64,000 nucleotides of DNA from assembly GCF_021739485.1 (NCBI RefSeq), contig NZ_JAJFNK010000003.1:1-64000 (forward strand), in the 5' to 3' direction. This document shows positions 15,751 to 26,591 of this stretch, one piece after another. Position 1 is the stretch's first letter. Every line of letters begins with the position of its first letter. Below the pieces are notes generated by a model. The model searched no databases and was not told the origin of the DNA. It saw only the letters and a program-made list of their open reading frames with translations. The stretch comes from Alicyclobacillus tolerans. GTDB lineage: Bacteria > Bacillota > Bacilli > Alicyclobacillales > Alicyclobacillaceae. A program made the position numbers and the translations under genes.

Positions 15751-17088
15751 ATGTTGACCGGGATCCACTGGAGCCAGGTTGGACTGGCGGCAGGGCGCGC
15801 GGTCGTCTTGCTTGCGGCGAATCCGTTGTTGTACATTGGCGCCCTGTTGATGATTTTTGAACGAGGACGCAACAACAAACACGAACGCCGGTTTTTTGGG
15901 GTCCGCGTCAGCAAAATCTGGCGCTCGGTGCTGGTGCGTTGGCTGTACGGAATCGCAGCCGGCATTCTGCTCAGTCTCCTCGCAGCCGGGCTTGGGGTGG
16001 TCGTAAGTGTTTGGGAAGTGTGGGCGGTATCGCTCTTAGCGCTGGTATTGGCGGCGGTTCGCTTGCGCTTGGTATCGGCAACTTACAGCATCGGCCTCCT
16101 CGTCCTCGTATCCAGCGGGCTGCAGTGGTCTCACGCGGGCCGTGACGGTGCAAATGGGACGCTGGCCACCGGCACTGGGATGCTGGTGAAACTGGTTCAC
16201 TTCCATTCCGGGGCATGGCTGGCTGTGGCAGGTCTGTTGATGGTCGGCGAGGCTTTGCTGCTCTTTTCACAACGTTTTGCGGGCGGGACCCCAGGGGTGG
16301 GCGCTGGGAAACGAGGACGAGCACTCGGAGTGTTTGTCGTCCAATTGTCCTTTGTCGTCCCTGTACTGGTTTTAACCAGCGGTCCTGTGCCTGTTCCTTT
16401 CATTGGGGCCAATTGGCCTTGGTTCGGGGCGTTCACGGGCGGCGCGGGGCTTGCTGCCGTTCCTTTGCTTTTGGGCATGGGCGGCACGCTGTTTTCGGTG
16501 AAACCGCAGGCCGCTGTTCGCGTCACGGCGCGAAACTCCCTTTTGGCGGGGCTGGTTTTAATGGCTGCGGGTTATGCTGCGCACCGCTTCGGTTCCCCGT
16601 ACGCCGCTCTTGGGGGCGTCCTTGCGTTGGTGAGCCGGGAGCTTCCGTTGTTGTGGATGCGGCGGCAGGAGGCGCTTGGCGAGCCGCGGCTAGGGGCCTC
16701 ACCGGAAGGAGTGCGGGTGCTCGGAGTCCTTCCGGGATCGCTGGCTGAGCAGATGGGGCTCAAACCCCAGGAGGTCATTACTCACGTGAACCAGGTTCCT
16801 GTTCACTCTAACTACGATTTGCACTTTGCCTTCGACCAAAACCCGGCGTATGCCAAGCTGCAGGTCGTGGACGAACAGGGTGAAGTTCGCCTGGTTGGCG
16901 GCCCCATCTACTCCGGAGAGAGAAACCAACTCGGGTTGATTTTGGTTCCCGACCCCTTAACCGGGGTGTCTTACCATAAGCCCGCAGTGGGCTTGTTCCA
17001 CACACTGTATCTGCGCAGCGTTTCGGATTCACCTGTGCCGGAAGTGCGGTCGGACGCGGACAATCCGGCACCGCCAGCTACGACTTGA
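15751..17088 (+). CDS. minJ: MinJ-like polytopic membrane protein with C-terminal PDZ domain
   Basis: The 445-residue product has about eight hydrophobic segments over residues 1-320 and then a PDZ domain (VRVLGVLPGSLAEQMGLKPQEVITHVNQVPVHSNYDL). The layout and place after ftsE-ftsX-ctpB match B. subtilis MinJ (YvjD), the bridge between DivIVA and MinD that keeps division away from poles. ATG 15751 follows AGAAAGGGCG. B. subtilis SwrA, which lies between ctpB and minJ, is absent. Identity rests on architecture and synteny, not on a motif unique to MinJ. Confidence 0.75.
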   Translation: MLTGIHWSQVGLAAGRAVVLLAANPLLYIGALLMIFERGRNNKHERRFFGVRVSKIWRSVLVRWLYGIAAGILLSLLAAGLGVVVSVWEVWAVSLLALVLAAVRLRLVSATYSIGLLVLVSSGLQWSHAGRDGANGTLATGTGMLVKLVHFHSGAWLAVAGLLMVGEALLLFSQRFAGGTPGVGAGKRGRALGVFVVQLSFVVPVLVLTSGPVPVPFIGANWPWFGAFTGGAGLAAVPLLLGMGGTLFSVKPQAAVRVTARNSLLAGLVLMAAGYAAHRFGSPYAALGGVLALVSRELPLLWMRRQEALGEPRLGASPEGVRVLGVLPGSLAEQMGLKPQEVITHVNQVPVHSNYDLHFAFDQNPAYAKLQVVDEQGEVRLVGGPIYSGERNQLGLILVPDPLTGVSYHKPAVGLFHTLYLRSVSDSPVPEVRSDADNPAPPATT

Positions 17089-17186
17089 TATGGCAAACAC
17101 ACCTTTAAGGCTGAAACTGACACGGCAATAGAACGCTTGGTATAGACAAGCCGTGCAGGCTGTTGGGGAAGGGAAGGACTCATCAC

Positions 17187-17993
17187 ATGGACTTCGCAAC
17201 GGTTGGCGGGGTTGTACTAGCGGTAGCAAGTTTGGTCATTGCGTTCGTTGTCGAAGGCGGGACTGTGATGGCGCTGTTGCAGCCGACGGCGGCGCTGATT
17301 GTGTTCGGAGGCACGCTTGGGGCGGCGCTGACGTCGGTCTCCATGTCCCAGTTTTTGTCGATCGGAAAATACCTGAAGGTGGCGCTGTTCCACCGTGCGT
17401 CTGACAGCCTGGCGACCATCGACCAGCTGGTCGAATTGGCCGTTGTGGCCCGGCGGGAAGGCATTCTCGCCCTCGAAGAGCGGGGGGCGTCCTTTACGGA
17501 CGAGTTCTTGCGCAATGGCATTCAGTGGATTGTCGACGGAGTCGACCCTGAGCTCGTCAAAAGCATGATGGAAACCGAACTTTCTTATCTGGAAGAGCGC
17601 CACGAAAGCGCTGCGGGGTTGTTTGAGGCGGCCGGAGGCTACGCTCCGACGATGGGGATCATCGGAACGGTCATGGGATTGGTGCACGTACTGAGCAACC
17701 TCAACAGCGTCGATACGCTCGGACCGAAAATTGCGGTGGCGTTCATTGCGACGCTGTACGGCGTGGCGAGTGCCAACGTGTTCTGGCTTCCGATTGCCAG
17801 CAAGCTGAAACGGCGCAACGAAGAAGAGGTCTTGTTGAAAGAAATCGTCATGGAAGGCGTCTTGTCCATTCAAGCGGGCGAAAATCCAAACGTCTTGCGG
17901 CAAAAGTTAACGACTTTCCTGGCTCCAAAGGCGAGAGAGCGCCGGAAATCTCGTGAGGCAGGTGAAGCGGATGCGCAGACGGCGGAAGCCTAA
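17187..17993 (+). CDS. motA: MotA-family flagellar stator protein
   Basis: This 268-residue protein has four membrane helices, a large cytoplasmic loop (VARREGILALEERGASFTDEFLRNGIQWIVDG ... EERHESAAGLFEAAGGYAPTMGIIGTVMGL), and a charged C-terminal tail. It resembles B. subtilis MotA throughout. With MotB it forms the ion-driven stator of the flagellar motor. ATG 17187 follows AAGGGAAGGA. It overlaps motB by 23 bases. No other flagellar gene is in the window. Confidence 0.92.
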   Translation: MDFATVGGVVLAVASLVIAFVVEGGTVMALLQPTAALIVFGGTLGAALTSVSMSQFLSIGKYLKVALFHRASDSLATIDQLVELAVVARREGILALEERGASFTDEFLRNGIQWIVDGVDPELVKSMMETELSYLEERHESAAGLFEAAGGYAPTMGIIGTVMGLVHVLSNLNSVDTLGPKIAVAFIATLYGVASANVFWLPIASKLKRRNEEEVLLKEIVMEGVLSIQAGENPNVLRQKLTTFLAPKARERRKSREAGEADAQTAEA

Positions 17994-18786
17994 GGAAAAG
18001 GCGAACCACGAGCGGTGGCTGATTACCTACTCTGACCTGATCACACTTCTCATGATTTTTTTCGTAGTAATGTACGCGATGTCCAAGATTGACCAAGTGA
18101 AATTTATGACCCTTCAGCAGTCCCTCTCTCAGGCACTGCACCAGAGCAGTCAGGTTAATTTGCAAAACATGGGGAGCACCTCGTTGATTAGTGCGGCGAA
18201 TCCGTCCGATCAGGGTTCGAAGACATCGGGAGTGGCGTCGAGCCAACTGTCCAAGCAGCAGTCTTCGGACCCGACCTTGGACAACTTGTACAGTCAAGTA
18301 AAAACCTATATTCAGCAGCATCACTTGCAAGCTAACGTCTCTATTTTAAACGAACAGCGAGGCGTGCAAATCACGTTGCGCGACGTGGTCCTGTTCGACA
18401 CGGGCCAGGCGAGTCTCCGCCCGGGTGCACAACAGTTGCTGCGGGGACTGGTGCCGTTTTTGCAGTCCTTGAACAACCCGATTGTCATTGAAGGGTATAC
18501 CGACAACCAACCGATAGACACGCCTCAGTTTCCTTCTAACTGGGAACTCTCCAGCGCGCGAGCCATCGGCGTGGTCCGCTTTTTCGTCGGTCAGGGCATC
18601 GCTCCACAGCGCCTTTCTGGAGTGGGGTATGGGCAGTACCACCCCGTCGCGCCGAATAATTCGCCGGCCAACCGGCAACTGAACCGGCGGGTGAACATCG
18701 TGATCCTGCGCACCAACGTGGCTCAGGAAATTCAACCTCCTGTATCGGGTTCCAAATCCTTAGCCGTCGTTGCACCGGGAAGCTGA
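17971..18786 (+). CDS. motB: MotB-family flagellar stator protein
   Basis: The 271-residue protein starts with a basic stretch, then one helix carrying the essential ion-binding aspartate D22 in ITYSDLITLLMIFFVVMY, a Q/S-rich plug-linker (about 45-115) and an OmpA-like peptidoglycan-binding domain (VVLFDTGQASLRPGA ... IEGYTDNQPI ... NWELSSARAIGVVRFF ... NRQLNRRVNIVI). The YSDLITL helix looks closer to MotS than to proton-type MotB, so sodium coupling is possible but unproven. ATG 17971 is chosen behind GCAGGTGAAG. Confidence 0.92.
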   Translation: MRRRRKPKEKANHERWLITYSDLITLLMIFFVVMYAMSKIDQVKFMTLQQSLSQALHQSSQVNLQNMGSTSLISAANPSDQGSKTSGVASSQLSKQQSSDPTLDNLYSQVKTYIQQHHLQANVSILNEQRGVQITLRDVVLFDTGQASLRPGAQQLLRGLVPFLQSLNNPIVIEGYTDNQPIDTPQFPSNWELSSARAIGVVRFFVGQGIAPQRLSGVGYGQYHPVAPNNSPANRQLNRRVNIVILRTNVAQEIQPPVSGSKSLAVVAPGS

Positions 18787-18874
18787 CGGTTGCCAAGAGC
18801 GCCCGGACAGCTTCTAGACAGTCCCCTTAGGTCCACATCCTTCTTTCCACACAATGGTCGACTGCGCGCAATGT

Positions 18875-18920
18875 AGAACACCTGTTCTGGTTTTGCGTTT
18901 CGTGGTAACATAAATACAGT
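18875..18920 (+). promoter_or_regulatory. SOS (LexA/DinR) box and promoter for uvrBA
   Basis: AGAACACCTGTTCT (18875-18888) is a perfect GAAC-N4-GTTC dyad, the core of the Gram-positive LexA box. It sits immediately upstream of a possible promoter, TTGCGT (18893-18898), 16 bases, TACAGT (18915-18920). uvrB is a known SOS gene in Bacillus, so repression by LexA fits. Confidence 0.7.
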
Positions 18921-19022
18921 GCACAATTTTTTGCGGGACGTTTGCCGGTGCGCGTTGGGCTGGCAAAGCCCCGCAAGTGTGATCTGCACGGGAATCCCAG
19001 ACAGAGCAGGGAGCGAGTCAGT

Positions 19023-21014
19023 TTGACCGAACAAAAGGGTCGTTTTGAACTGGTTTCAGATTATGTTCCTCACGGAGACCAACCGGAAGCGATTGAAAAG
19101 TTGGTGGACGGCGTCAACCGCGGACTTCGTCACCTCACGCTGCTGGGTGTGACCGGTTCGGGTAAGACGTTTACCATGGCCAACGTCGTCGCCAAGTTGA
19201 ACCGTCCGACGTTGGTGATCGCGCACAACAAGACGCTGGCCGCTCAACTAGCCGCCGAGTTTCGGGAGTTTTTCCCGAACAATGCCGTCGAGTACTTCGT
19301 GAGCTACTACGATTACTATCAACCGGAGGCGTACGTTCCGTCTACCGATACGTATATTGAAAAAGACGCAAAGATTAACGACGAAATCGATAAGCTTCGC
19401 CACTCGGCGACAGCGTCCCTGCTGGAGCGAAGGGACGTCCTCGTCGTCGCGAGCGTCTCTGCCATCTTTGGCTTAGGAAGTCCTGACGAGTACCGCGGGC
19501 ACCTGCTGTCTTTGCGGGTCGGCGATGAGAAAAGCCGGGATTCCATTTTACACCGTCTCGTCGACATGCAGTACGAGCGCAACGACATCAACTTTACCCG
19601 CGGAACGTTTCGCGTGCGTGGCGACGTGATCGAAATCTTCCCGGCTTCGCGCAGTGAAAACGCGATCCGCGTGGAACTGTTTGGCGATGAAATCGACCGG
19701 ATCACGGAGATTAACGTCGTGACCGGCGAGGTCATCGGATTGCGGCAGCACGTCGGAATTTTTCCGGCTTCTCACTATGTGACGTCGCGGCCAAGACTCG
19801 AGGCCGCCGTCGAACGCATTAAGGTGGAACTGCGCGAGCGGCTGCAGGAACTGCGCGCTAACGACAAACTGTTGGAAGCGCAGCGGCTCGAACAGCGCAC
19901 CATGTACGACCTTGAAATGATGATGGAAATTGGGTTTTGTTCCGGAATTGAGAACTATTCGCGGCACTTAGAAGGCCGCGCTGCCGGAGAAACCCCGCAC
20001 AGCTTGCTGGATTACTTCCCGCCGGATTTTCTCACTTTAGTCGACGAATCGCACCAGAGTCTGCCGCAGATTCGCGGAATGTACGGCGGAGACCATTCGC
20101 GGAAAGCAACCCTGATTGAGCACGGGTTCCGCTTGCCGTCAGCGGCGGACAACCGCCCTTTGACGTTCGAGGAGTTTGAACGGAAAGTCGGCCAAACCAT
20201 CTACGTTTCGGCGACGCCAGGTCCATACGAACTGGAACACCAGGACTTGAGCGTAGAACAGATCATCCGGCCGACCGGACTTTTAGATCCGGAAATTTTT
20301 GTTCGACCCATCAAAGGCCAGATCGACGACTTGGTAGGAGAAATCAACGGGCGGGTTCGCCGCAAAGAGCGCGTGCTCGTCACGACGTTGACCAAGAAGA
20401 TGGCCGAGGATTTGACGGACTATCTGAAGGAACTGGGCATTAAAGTGCGTTATTTGCACTCGGATATCAAGACCATCGAGCGCATGGCGATTTTGCGAGA
20501 CCTGCGCTTGGGCGTATTTGACGTGTTGATTGGAATTAACCTGCTGCGGGAAGGACTGGATCTGCCAGAGGTTTCGCTGGTGGCGATTTTGGACGCGGAC
20601 AAAGAAGGGTTCCTCCGCGCCGAACGGTCGCTCATTCAAACGATTGGGCGGGCGGCCCGCAACGCCAGCGGCCAGGTCATCATGTACGCCGATAAAGTCA
20701 CCGAATCCATGCGAATCGCCATCGACGAGACGATGCGCCGCCGCGAGAAGCAGCACGCGTTCAACCAGGCCCACGGCATCACCCCGCAGACCGTTCAAAA
20801 GGCGGTGCGGGATGTCATCGAAGCCACGAAAGCGGCTGAGAGCAAGGCGGACTATGTGTCGATGGCGCAGCAGGCGCAAAGCATGTCCAAACGCGATCGC
20901 AAGGAATTGATTGCAAGGCTGGAAAAGGAAATGAAACAGGCCGCCAAAGACCTGCAGTTTGAACGTGCGGCGGAGCTGCGCGACTTGATTGTAGAAATGT
21001 CCGACGCTTCTTAA
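19023..21014 (+). CDS. uvrB: UvrB, excinuclease ABC subunit B
   Basis: At 663-664 residues this has normal UvrB length. Features: RecA-like helicase domain 1 with [12 protein letters not shown] (Walker A), the beta-hairpin region [27 protein letters not shown], helicase domain 2 ([44 protein letters not shown]), and a C-terminal UVR motif ([22 protein letters not shown]) that binds UvrC. I prefer TTG 19023 behind GGGAGCGAG, which gives [14 protein letters not shown]; an upstream frame to 18942 is unlikely. It lies 58 bases before uvrA. Confidence 0.97.
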   Translation: MTEQKGRFELVSDYVPHGDQPEAIEKLVDGVNRGLRHLTLLGVTGSGKTFTMANVVAKLNRPTLVIAHNKTLAAQLAAEFREFFPNNAVEYFVSYYDYYQPEAYVPSTDTYIEKDAKINDEIDKLRHSATASLLERRDVLVVASVSAIFGLGSPDEYRGHLLSLRVGDEKSRDSILHRLVDMQYERNDINFTRGTFRVRGDVIEIFPASRSENAIRVELFGDEIDRITEINVVTGEVIGLRQHVGIFPASHYVTSRPRLEAAVERIKVELRERLQELRANDKLLEAQRLEQRTMYDLEMMMEIGFCSGIENYSRHLEGRAAGETPHSLLDYFPPDFLTLVDESHQSLPQIRGMYGGDHSRKATLIEHGFRLPSAADNRPLTFEEFERKVGQTIYVSATPGPYELEHQDLSVEQIIRPTGLLDPEIFVRPIKGQIDDLVGEINGRVRRKERVLVTTLTKKMAEDLTDYLKELGIKVRYLHSDIKTIERMAILRDLRLGVFDVLIGINLLREGLDLPEVSLVAILDADKEGFLRAERSLIQTIGRAARNASGQVIMYADKVTESMRIAIDETMRRREKQHAFNQAHGITPQTVQKAVRDVIEATKAAESKADYVSMAQQAQSMSKRDRKELIARLEKEMKQAAKDLQFERAAELRDLIVEMSDAS

Positions 21015-21072
21015 CCGATTTCGAGAAGCTCGACGTATCAGAGGAAAGTGCAGTTTCCGAAAGGAGTTCGTC

Positions 21073-23949
21073 ATGTCTCACGAGTCGATTGTCGTGAAAG
21101 GCGCCAGGGCGCACAACCTAAAAAACATCGATGTGGTGATTCCCCGCGACCGGTTTGTCGTCGTCACCGGTTTGAGCGGGTCAGGCAAGTCTTCACTTGC
21201 CTTTGATACCATTTACGCCGAAGGGCAGCGCAGGTACGTGGAATCGCTGTCCGCCTACGCCCGGCAGTTCTTAGGGCAGATGGACAAGCCGGATGTGGAC
21301 TCCATTGACGGCTTGTCTCCGGCCATTTCCATCGACCAGAAAACGACCAGCCGCAACCCGCGTTCCACCGTCGGCACGGTAACGGAAATCTACGACTATC
21401 TGCGTTTGCTGTACGCCCGTGCTGGGCGGCCGTACTGCCCAAACTGCAACATCCCCATCGCCTCGCAAACCGTCGAGCAGATGGTGGACCGGCTGATGGA
21501 ACTTCCGGGTGGAACCAGAATTCAGGTCTTGGCTCCAGTAGTCCGGGGACGCAAAGGGGAGCACCAAAAGGTACTCGAGGACATTCGCAAAGGTGGATAT
21601 GTGCGCGTGCGCGTGGATGGAGAAGTTCGCGACGTATCCGAGGACATTCAGCTGGAGAAGAACAAGAAGCATTCGATCGAAGTGGTTGTGGACCGCATCG
21701 TGGTCAAACCGGAAGTGACCTCCCGCCTCGCGGATTCGCTCGAAACGGCACTCGGCCAATCGGGGGGCATTGTGGTAGTCGACGTGATGGGGCAGGAGGA
21801 ACTGCTTTTCAGCCAAAACCTGGCCTGTCCCAACTGCGGGTTCAGCGTGGAGGAACTCGCTCCGAGGATGTTTTCGTTCAACAGTCCTTTTGGCGCCTGT
21901 GAAGCCTGCTCGGGACTTGGCGTGAACATGGAAATCGACGAAGACCTCCTGATTCCCGATGCGAATGTGACGATCGCCGATGGGGCCATTGTGGCTTGGG
22001 CGGGTTCGAGTTCGACTTACTACCCGCAGTTGCTGCTGGCGGCCTGCAAGTCGTACGGCGTCGACCCCAACGTTCCGGTGTCATCTCTCTCGCAGGAGCA
22101 ACTGGACATGTTGCTGCACGGTACGGGTGAACCGGTGCGCTTTACCTACGAAAACGACTTTGGACAAGTCAAGACGGTGCAAATTCCGTTTGAGGGTGTC
22201 GTTCCAAACTTGGAACGCCGCTACCGGGACACGGCGTCGGATTACATCCGGGAGTTCATCGAGGAGTTCATGAGCGCGAAACCATGTCCCAAATGCAAGG
22301 GCCAGCGCCTAAAACCGCAGAGTTTAGCGGTACTGGTCGGGGACAAGAACATTGCCGAGGTGACGGCGCTGTCCGTGCTCGAAGCCCTCGATTTCTTTGA
22401 GCACCTCGAGCTCACGGAAAAAGAATTTGCGATTGCCCGTTTGATTTTAAAGGAGATCTCCGCGAGACTCGGGTTTTTGCGGGACGTCGGGCTGGACTAT
22501 TTGAACCTGTCGCGGTCCGCTGGAACCCTTTCCGGCGGTGAAGCTCAGCGCATCCGGCTGGCCACGCAGCTGGGGTCGAGTCTGATGGGGGTGCTCTACA
22601 TCCTCGACGAACCCAGCATTGGCTTGCATCAGCGCGATAATGAGCGGCTCATTCGCACGTTGGAGCACATGCGCGATCTCGGCAACACTTTGATCGTCGT
22701 GGAACACGACGAAGACACCATGTTTGCCGCAGACTACATCATCGACATGGGGCCGGGGGCCGGGGTGCACGGCGGCAACGTGATCAGCACGGGAACGCCT
22801 GAGGAAATTATGGCAGACAAAAACTCTGTGACGGGGCAGTACCTGTCTGGCCGCCGCTTCATCCCGGTGCCGGAACAGCGGCGCAAACCGGATGGGCGCT
22901 ACCTGACGGTGAAAAAGGCTAAAGAGAACAACTTAAAAAGCGTCACGGTCAAGGTGCCGATGGGCGTCTTTACCTGCGTAACGGGAGTTTCTGGATCGGG
23001 CAAGTCGACACTGGTCAACGAGATCATCTATAAGACCCTGGCCCGCGACTTGAACAAGGCCCGCGTGCGCCCGGGTGCAAGTGGAGGGCTCAGCGGGCTG
23101 GAACACCTGGACAAAGTGGTGGACATCGACCAGTCACCCATTGGGCGCACGCCAAGGTCGAACCCGGCGACTTACACCGGGGTGTTCGACGACATTCGCG
23201 ACTTGTTTGCCACGACCAACGAAGCGAAGATGCGGGGTTACAAGAAGGGGCGATTTAGCTTCAACGTCCGGGGTGGACGGTGCGAGGCCTGCCGCGGCGA
23301 CGGCATCATCAAGATTGAGATGCACTTTCTGCCGGACGTGTACGTTCCTTGCGAGGTCTGCAAAGGCAAGAGGTACAACCGCGAAACCCTGGAGGTCAAG
23401 TACAAGGGCAAAAACATTGCCGAAGTGTTGGACATGACGATTGAAGACGCCCTGGAGTTTTTTGAAAACATTCCGCGCATCGCGCGCAAGATGCAGACGC
23501 TTGTGGACGTTGGGCTCGGCTACATGCGCTTGGGACAGCCGGCGACGACGTTGTCCGGCGGCGAGGCTCAGAGGGTGAAACTAGCTTCGGAACTGCACCG
23601 GCGCAGCAACGGGAGGACCTTGTACATCCTCGACGAGCCTACGACTGGGTTACACGTGGCGGACATCGAGCGCCTGCTCGTGGTTTTGCACAGGCTGGTA
23701 GACGGCGGAGACACCGTGTTGGTCATTGAGCACAACCTGGATGTCATCAAAACGGCGGATTACTTGATTGACTTGGGCCCCGAGGGGGGAGAACGAGGCG
23801 GCGAGTTGGTGGCTGCGGGTTCTCCGGAAGCTGTGTGCCGCGTCCCTGAGTCGTACACAGGCCGGTTCTTGGCCCCTGTGCTGGAACGGGATACACAGAG
23901 AGCGCAGCGCGCTCAGGCCGAGATGGACCGCCAGGAGACCACGGCATGA
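21073..23949 (+). CDS. uvrA: UvrA, excinuclease ABC subunit A
   Basis: The 958-residue protein has two ABC ATPase halves: GLSGSGKSS near residue 31 and GVSGSGKST near 640, each with an LSGGEAQR signature. Zinc-binding CPNC/CPNCG and CxxC...CxxC modules are visible ([36 protein letters not shown] ... [10 protein letters not shown]). UvrA dimers find bulky DNA lesions and load UvrB. ATG 21073 has an AAGGAG site. The stop overlaps the next start (ATGA). Confidence 0.97.
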   Translation: MSHESIVVKGARAHNLKNIDVVIPRDRFVVVTGLSGSGKSSLAFDTIYAEGQRRYVESLSAYARQFLGQMDKPDVDSIDGLSPAISIDQKTTSRNPRSTVGTVTEIYDYLRLLYARAGRPYCPNCNIPIASQTVEQMVDRLMELPGGTRIQVLAPVVRGRKGEHQKVLEDIRKGGYVRVRVDGEVRDVSEDIQLEKNKKHSIEVVVDRIVVKPEVTSRLADSLETALGQSGGIVVVDVMGQEELLFSQNLACPNCGFSVEELAPRMFSFNSPFGACEACSGLGVNMEIDEDLLIPDANVTIADGAIVAWAGSSSTYYPQLLLAACKSYGVDPNVPVSSLSQEQLDMLLHGTGEPVRFTYENDFGQVKTVQIPFEGVVPNLERRYRDTASDYIREFIEEFMSAKPCPKCKGQRLKPQSLAVLVGDKNIAEVTALSVLEALDFFEHLELTEKEFAIARLILKEISARLGFLRDVGLDYLNLSRSAGTLSGGEAQRIRLATQLGSSLMGVLYILDEPSIGLHQRDNERLIRTLEHMRDLGNTLIVVEHDEDTMFAADYIIDMGPGAGVHGGNVISTGTPEEIMADKNSVTGQYLSGRRFIPVPEQRRKPDGRYLTVKKAKENNLKSVTVKVPMGVFTCVTGVSGSGKSTLVNEIIYKTLARDLNKARVRPGASGGLSGLEHLDKVVDIDQSPIGRTPRSNPATYTGVFDDIRDLFATTNEAKMRGYKKGRFSFNVRGGRCEACRGDGIIKIEMHFLPDVYVPCEVCKGKRYNRETLEVKYKGKNIAEVLDMTIEDALEFFENIPRIARKMQTLVDVGLGYMRLGQPATTLSGGEAQRVKLASELHRRSNGRTLYILDEPTTGLHVADIERLLVVLHRLVDGGDTVLVIEHNLDVIKTADYLIDLGPEGGERGGELVAAGSPEAVCRVPESYTGRFLAPVLERDTQRAQRAQAEMDRQETTA

Positions 23950-25169
23950 CAGGAGAAACGGGTGACTTTGCAGCGAGTTTCGCCGACCAGGCCCCGCTGG
24001 ATAGAGCTGGGGGTGACTCGAAAACATTTTGGTGGGGCGAACTGCTCGAAGCGTGGGCGAATGCGGTGGGAATTTCCTGCCGCGTTTGCGCTTGCGATCC
24101 GTCGCCAGCCAGCAAAAATCGGTCCCCCGGCGACTGGTGGCGAAGCGGGTCGCAGTGGCTCGTGCAACTGGACGAGACGCACGCCGCTAGTTTAGAGGCC
24201 GTGAACCTGGATGGTGACCTGTACATCCGGCGTGCGTTGACATTCACTTTGCGTTCGGGGTGGCAAAGCCGCCAGCCGGATTGGCGGCAAGTCGTCAGCA
24301 GCTGGTTCACCGAGCTGTTCGTATCCCATCCGGACCGTCTCGTCCAAACGATGAGCCTTTCGCAAGCGCTTCCGTCCGGCACTTCGTTTGAACAGCCGCC
24401 GGGCTACTTGGCGTGGGTGCACTTGTCTGGGACTTTGCAAGGAAGTACAGAGATGCGGCACGAGCTCCAAGAAGCCGTCCAACAGGTTGTTGAGGCTTTT
24501 TTGCCTGGAGGATGGATTGGCTGGGGGCCCAGGCATGACGGCGTCAGAACGTTAATTGTCTACTATCCGGTTGGAGCCGGACCTGTGGAGTCCAGGCCTG
24601 CATCGGGTCCTGGTGAATTCGGAGGACACCCTGTCGGCGGGGGCAGTGAAGTCCGCCAAGCACTGAGGGAGTTGCTCCAGAACCTCGCATCGGACGCATA
24701 CGTACTGGGAAGTGCGTACGTGGGCAGCCAGGTCGACGGGCCGGATTCCCTGTATCAAGGGGCCGTGACGGCAGTGTGTACATGGCGACAACAGACGTGG
24801 CTGCAAGCAGCAGGGAAGGTTTCGATTTTTGAAGAGAATCCTCTGGCCTACTTGCTGCAATCCGTCCCAGACCACGCAGCAAGGCTGTTTTTAGAATTGG
24901 CGAACCGCATCGATACCTCAGAGCCCTTGAATCGCGGGACTGCGTCTGTCGACAGCGAGGTCCTGGAAACCCTAGAGGGCGTGATCGCTGCGAATTTAAA
25001 CATCAGTGAAGCGGCTCGCTTGCTGTATCTGCACCGAAACACCCTGATTCACCGGGTGGAGAAAATTAAAGTAGAGACCGGATACGACATCCGGAACTTC
25101 AGCGACGCCTTTACTTTGTGGCTGGTTCAATTTCTGCGCCGCAAGCTCGAGAGGGCGAGTTGCCCATAG
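23946..25169 (+). CDS. PucR/CdaR-type transcriptional regulator
   Basis: This 407-residue protein has no recognisable N-terminal sensory motif, but ends with a PucR-type C-terminal helix-turn-helix: [50 protein letters not shown] (about residues 339-390). Such regulators (PucR, CdaR, AdeR) usually activate catabolic genes. The start overlaps the uvrA stop by 4 bases, so it is transcribed with uvrBA unless it has its own promoter. It is followed by a sugar-type ABC ATPase gene, a possible target. The effector is unknown. Confidence 0.8.
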   Translation: MTGETGDFAASFADQAPLDRAGGDSKTFWWGELLEAWANAVGISCRVCACDPSPASKNRSPGDWWRSGSQWLVQLDETHAASLEAVNLDGDLYIRRALTFTLRSGWQSRQPDWRQVVSSWFTELFVSHPDRLVQTMSLSQALPSGTSFEQPPGYLAWVHLSGTLQGSTEMRHELQEAVQQVVEAFLPGGWIGWGPRHDGVRTLIVYYPVGAGPVESRPASGPGEFGGHPVGGGSEVRQALRELLQNLASDAYVLGSAYVGSQVDGPDSLYQGAVTAVCTWRQQTWLQAAGKVSIFEENPLAYLLQSVPDHAARLFLELANRIDTSEPLNRGTASVDSEVLETLEGVIAANLNISEAARLLYLHRNTLIHRVEKIKVETGYDIRNFSDAFTLWLVQFLRRKLERASCP

Positions 25170-25269
25170 GATTCGTCAAATTTGTTGCAAGCTGCCTATC
25201 TGTGCTCGTTCAGCCTGGATTTATACTAAGGAACAACAAACCTTACCAGGATGAGAGGAGCACTCCACA

Positions 25270-26391
25270 GTGGCACAGGTATTTCTAAAGGATGTTTGGA
25301 AGCGATACAGCGGGGATGTCGTGGCCGTTCGCGGCTTTGATTTAGAAATTGCGGACAAAGAGTTCATTGTCTTAGTTGGCCCTTCTGGCTGCGGCAAAAC
25401 GACGACGCTGCGAATGGTTGCCGGTCTTGAGGACATTTCCTCCGGAGACCTGTTCATCGGAGACCGCCGAGTCAACGACGTCGCCCCAAAAGACCGCGAC
25501 ATTGCGATGGTGTTCCAGAACTACGCTTTGTATCCGCACATGAGCGTGTTTCAAAACATGGCTTTTGGTTTGAAATTGCGAAAATTCCCCAAGGACGAAA
25601 TTGACCGCCGGGTTCGCGAAGCGGCAAAGATCCTGGATATTGAGCACCTGTTGGAACGCAAGCCCAAGGCGCTTTCCGGCGGGCAGCGCCAACGCGTTGC
25701 GTTGGGCCGGGCCATCGTCCGCGATCCTCAGGTGTTTTTGATGGACGAACCTCTGTCGAATCTAGACGCCAAACTTCGCGTGCAAATGCGCGCCGAAATC
25801 AAGAAACTCCACCAACGAATGCAGACCACCGTCATCTACGTGACGCACGACCAAACCGAGGCGATGACGATGGGAGACCGCATTGTCGTCATGAAGGATG
25901 CCATCATTCAACAGGTCGATACGCCCCAACAAGTCTACAATCACCCGGTAAACATGTTTGTCGCTGGGTTTATCGGTTCTCCAGCCATGAACTTCCTGAA
26001 TGGCGACCTCTACGAACAAGGTGGAGAAGTTTGGTTTCGCGCGCCGGAAGTCAACATCAAAATTCCCAAAGGCCGCTACGAGTCCTTGAGGGATGCGGGA
26101 GTCGTCGGAAAACCAGTCGTACTCGGCATTCGACCGGAGGACTTGCACGATGAGGAAGTAATGCTTTCCACATATCCAGACGCCCAAATTACGGTGCGTG
26201 TCGAAGTCGTCGAACACATGGGTTCGGAGTTGTATTTGGACACGGTCATTGGTGGACAAAGCGTCATCGCCCGCGTGAACCCGCGTTCTGATTTCCGGCC
26301 CGAAATGGACCTCAAACTGGCCTTAGATATGAACAAGATGCACATCTTTGACGCCGAAACGCAGCAAGCTGTGCCCTTTTCCGGGCATTGA
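25270..26391 (+). CDS. msmX: MsmX/UgpC-type ABC ATPase for sugar importers
   Basis: The protein has 373 residues. The nucleotide-binding domain has Walker A GPSGCGKTT (37-45), Q-loop MVFQNYALYPHMSV, signature LSGGQRQR, Walker B VFLMDEPLSNLDAKLR and switch YVTHDQTEAMTMGDR. A C-terminal MOP-like regulatory domain follows (VVLGIRPEDLHDEE ... VEVVEHMGSELYLD). This is the shared ATPase that energises many CUT1 sugar importers in Bacillus; no permease is adjacent, which fits that multipurpose role. GTG 25270 follows AGAGGAG. A possible TATACT -10 lies at 25222-25227. Confidence 0.92.
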   Translation: MAQVFLKDVWKRYSGDVVAVRGFDLEIADKEFIVLVGPSGCGKTTTLRMVAGLEDISSGDLFIGDRRVNDVAPKDRDIAMVFQNYALYPHMSVFQNMAFGLKLRKFPKDEIDRRVREAAKILDIEHLLERKPKALSGGQRQRVALGRAIVRDPQVFLMDEPLSNLDAKLRVQMRAEIKKLHQRMQTTVIYVTHDQTEAMTMGDRIVVMKDAIIQQVDTPQQVYNHPVNMFVAGFIGSPAMNFLNGDLYEQGGEVWFRAPEVNIKIPKGRYESLRDAGVVGKPVVLGIRPEDLHDEEVMLSTYPDAQITVRVEVVEHMGSELYLDTVIGGQSVIARVNPRSDFRPEMDLKLALDMNKMHIFDAETQQAVPFSGH

Positions 26392-26411
26392 GCCACAAAC
26401 TGTCGGAGCCA

Positions 26412-26586
26412 AATTAGGGTAAAAGCACAGGAATTCGATTTGAATTGGATTAGAAGCACAAAAATTCGCGTCAAATTGGGGTACGAGCACGGAAATTCGA
26501 AGAAAATTGGGGTACGAGCTCGGAAATTCAAAGAAAATTGGGGTACGAGCACGGAAATTCAAAGAAAATTGGGGTACAATGAAGAA
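26412..26586 (+). repeat. 31-bp tandem repeat array between msmX and hprK
   Basis: Five full 31-bp units start at 26412, 26443, 26474, 26505 and 26536, and a partial sixth at 26567. Units 3, 4 and 5 differ from their neighbours by one or two bases; units 1 and 2 are degenerate. Each begins AATTGGGGTACGAGCACGG (unit 3 form). There are no unique spacers. In the partial sixth unit TACGAG is replaced by TACAAT, a -10-like hexamer. The complementary strand has open frames with a repeated peptide, but no ribosome site. Confidence 0.9.
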
Positions 26587-26591
26587 AATTT

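Noticed and set aside
26412..26586. CRISPR array
   Set aside because: Units are directly adjacent with no unique spacers and no cas genes are nearby.
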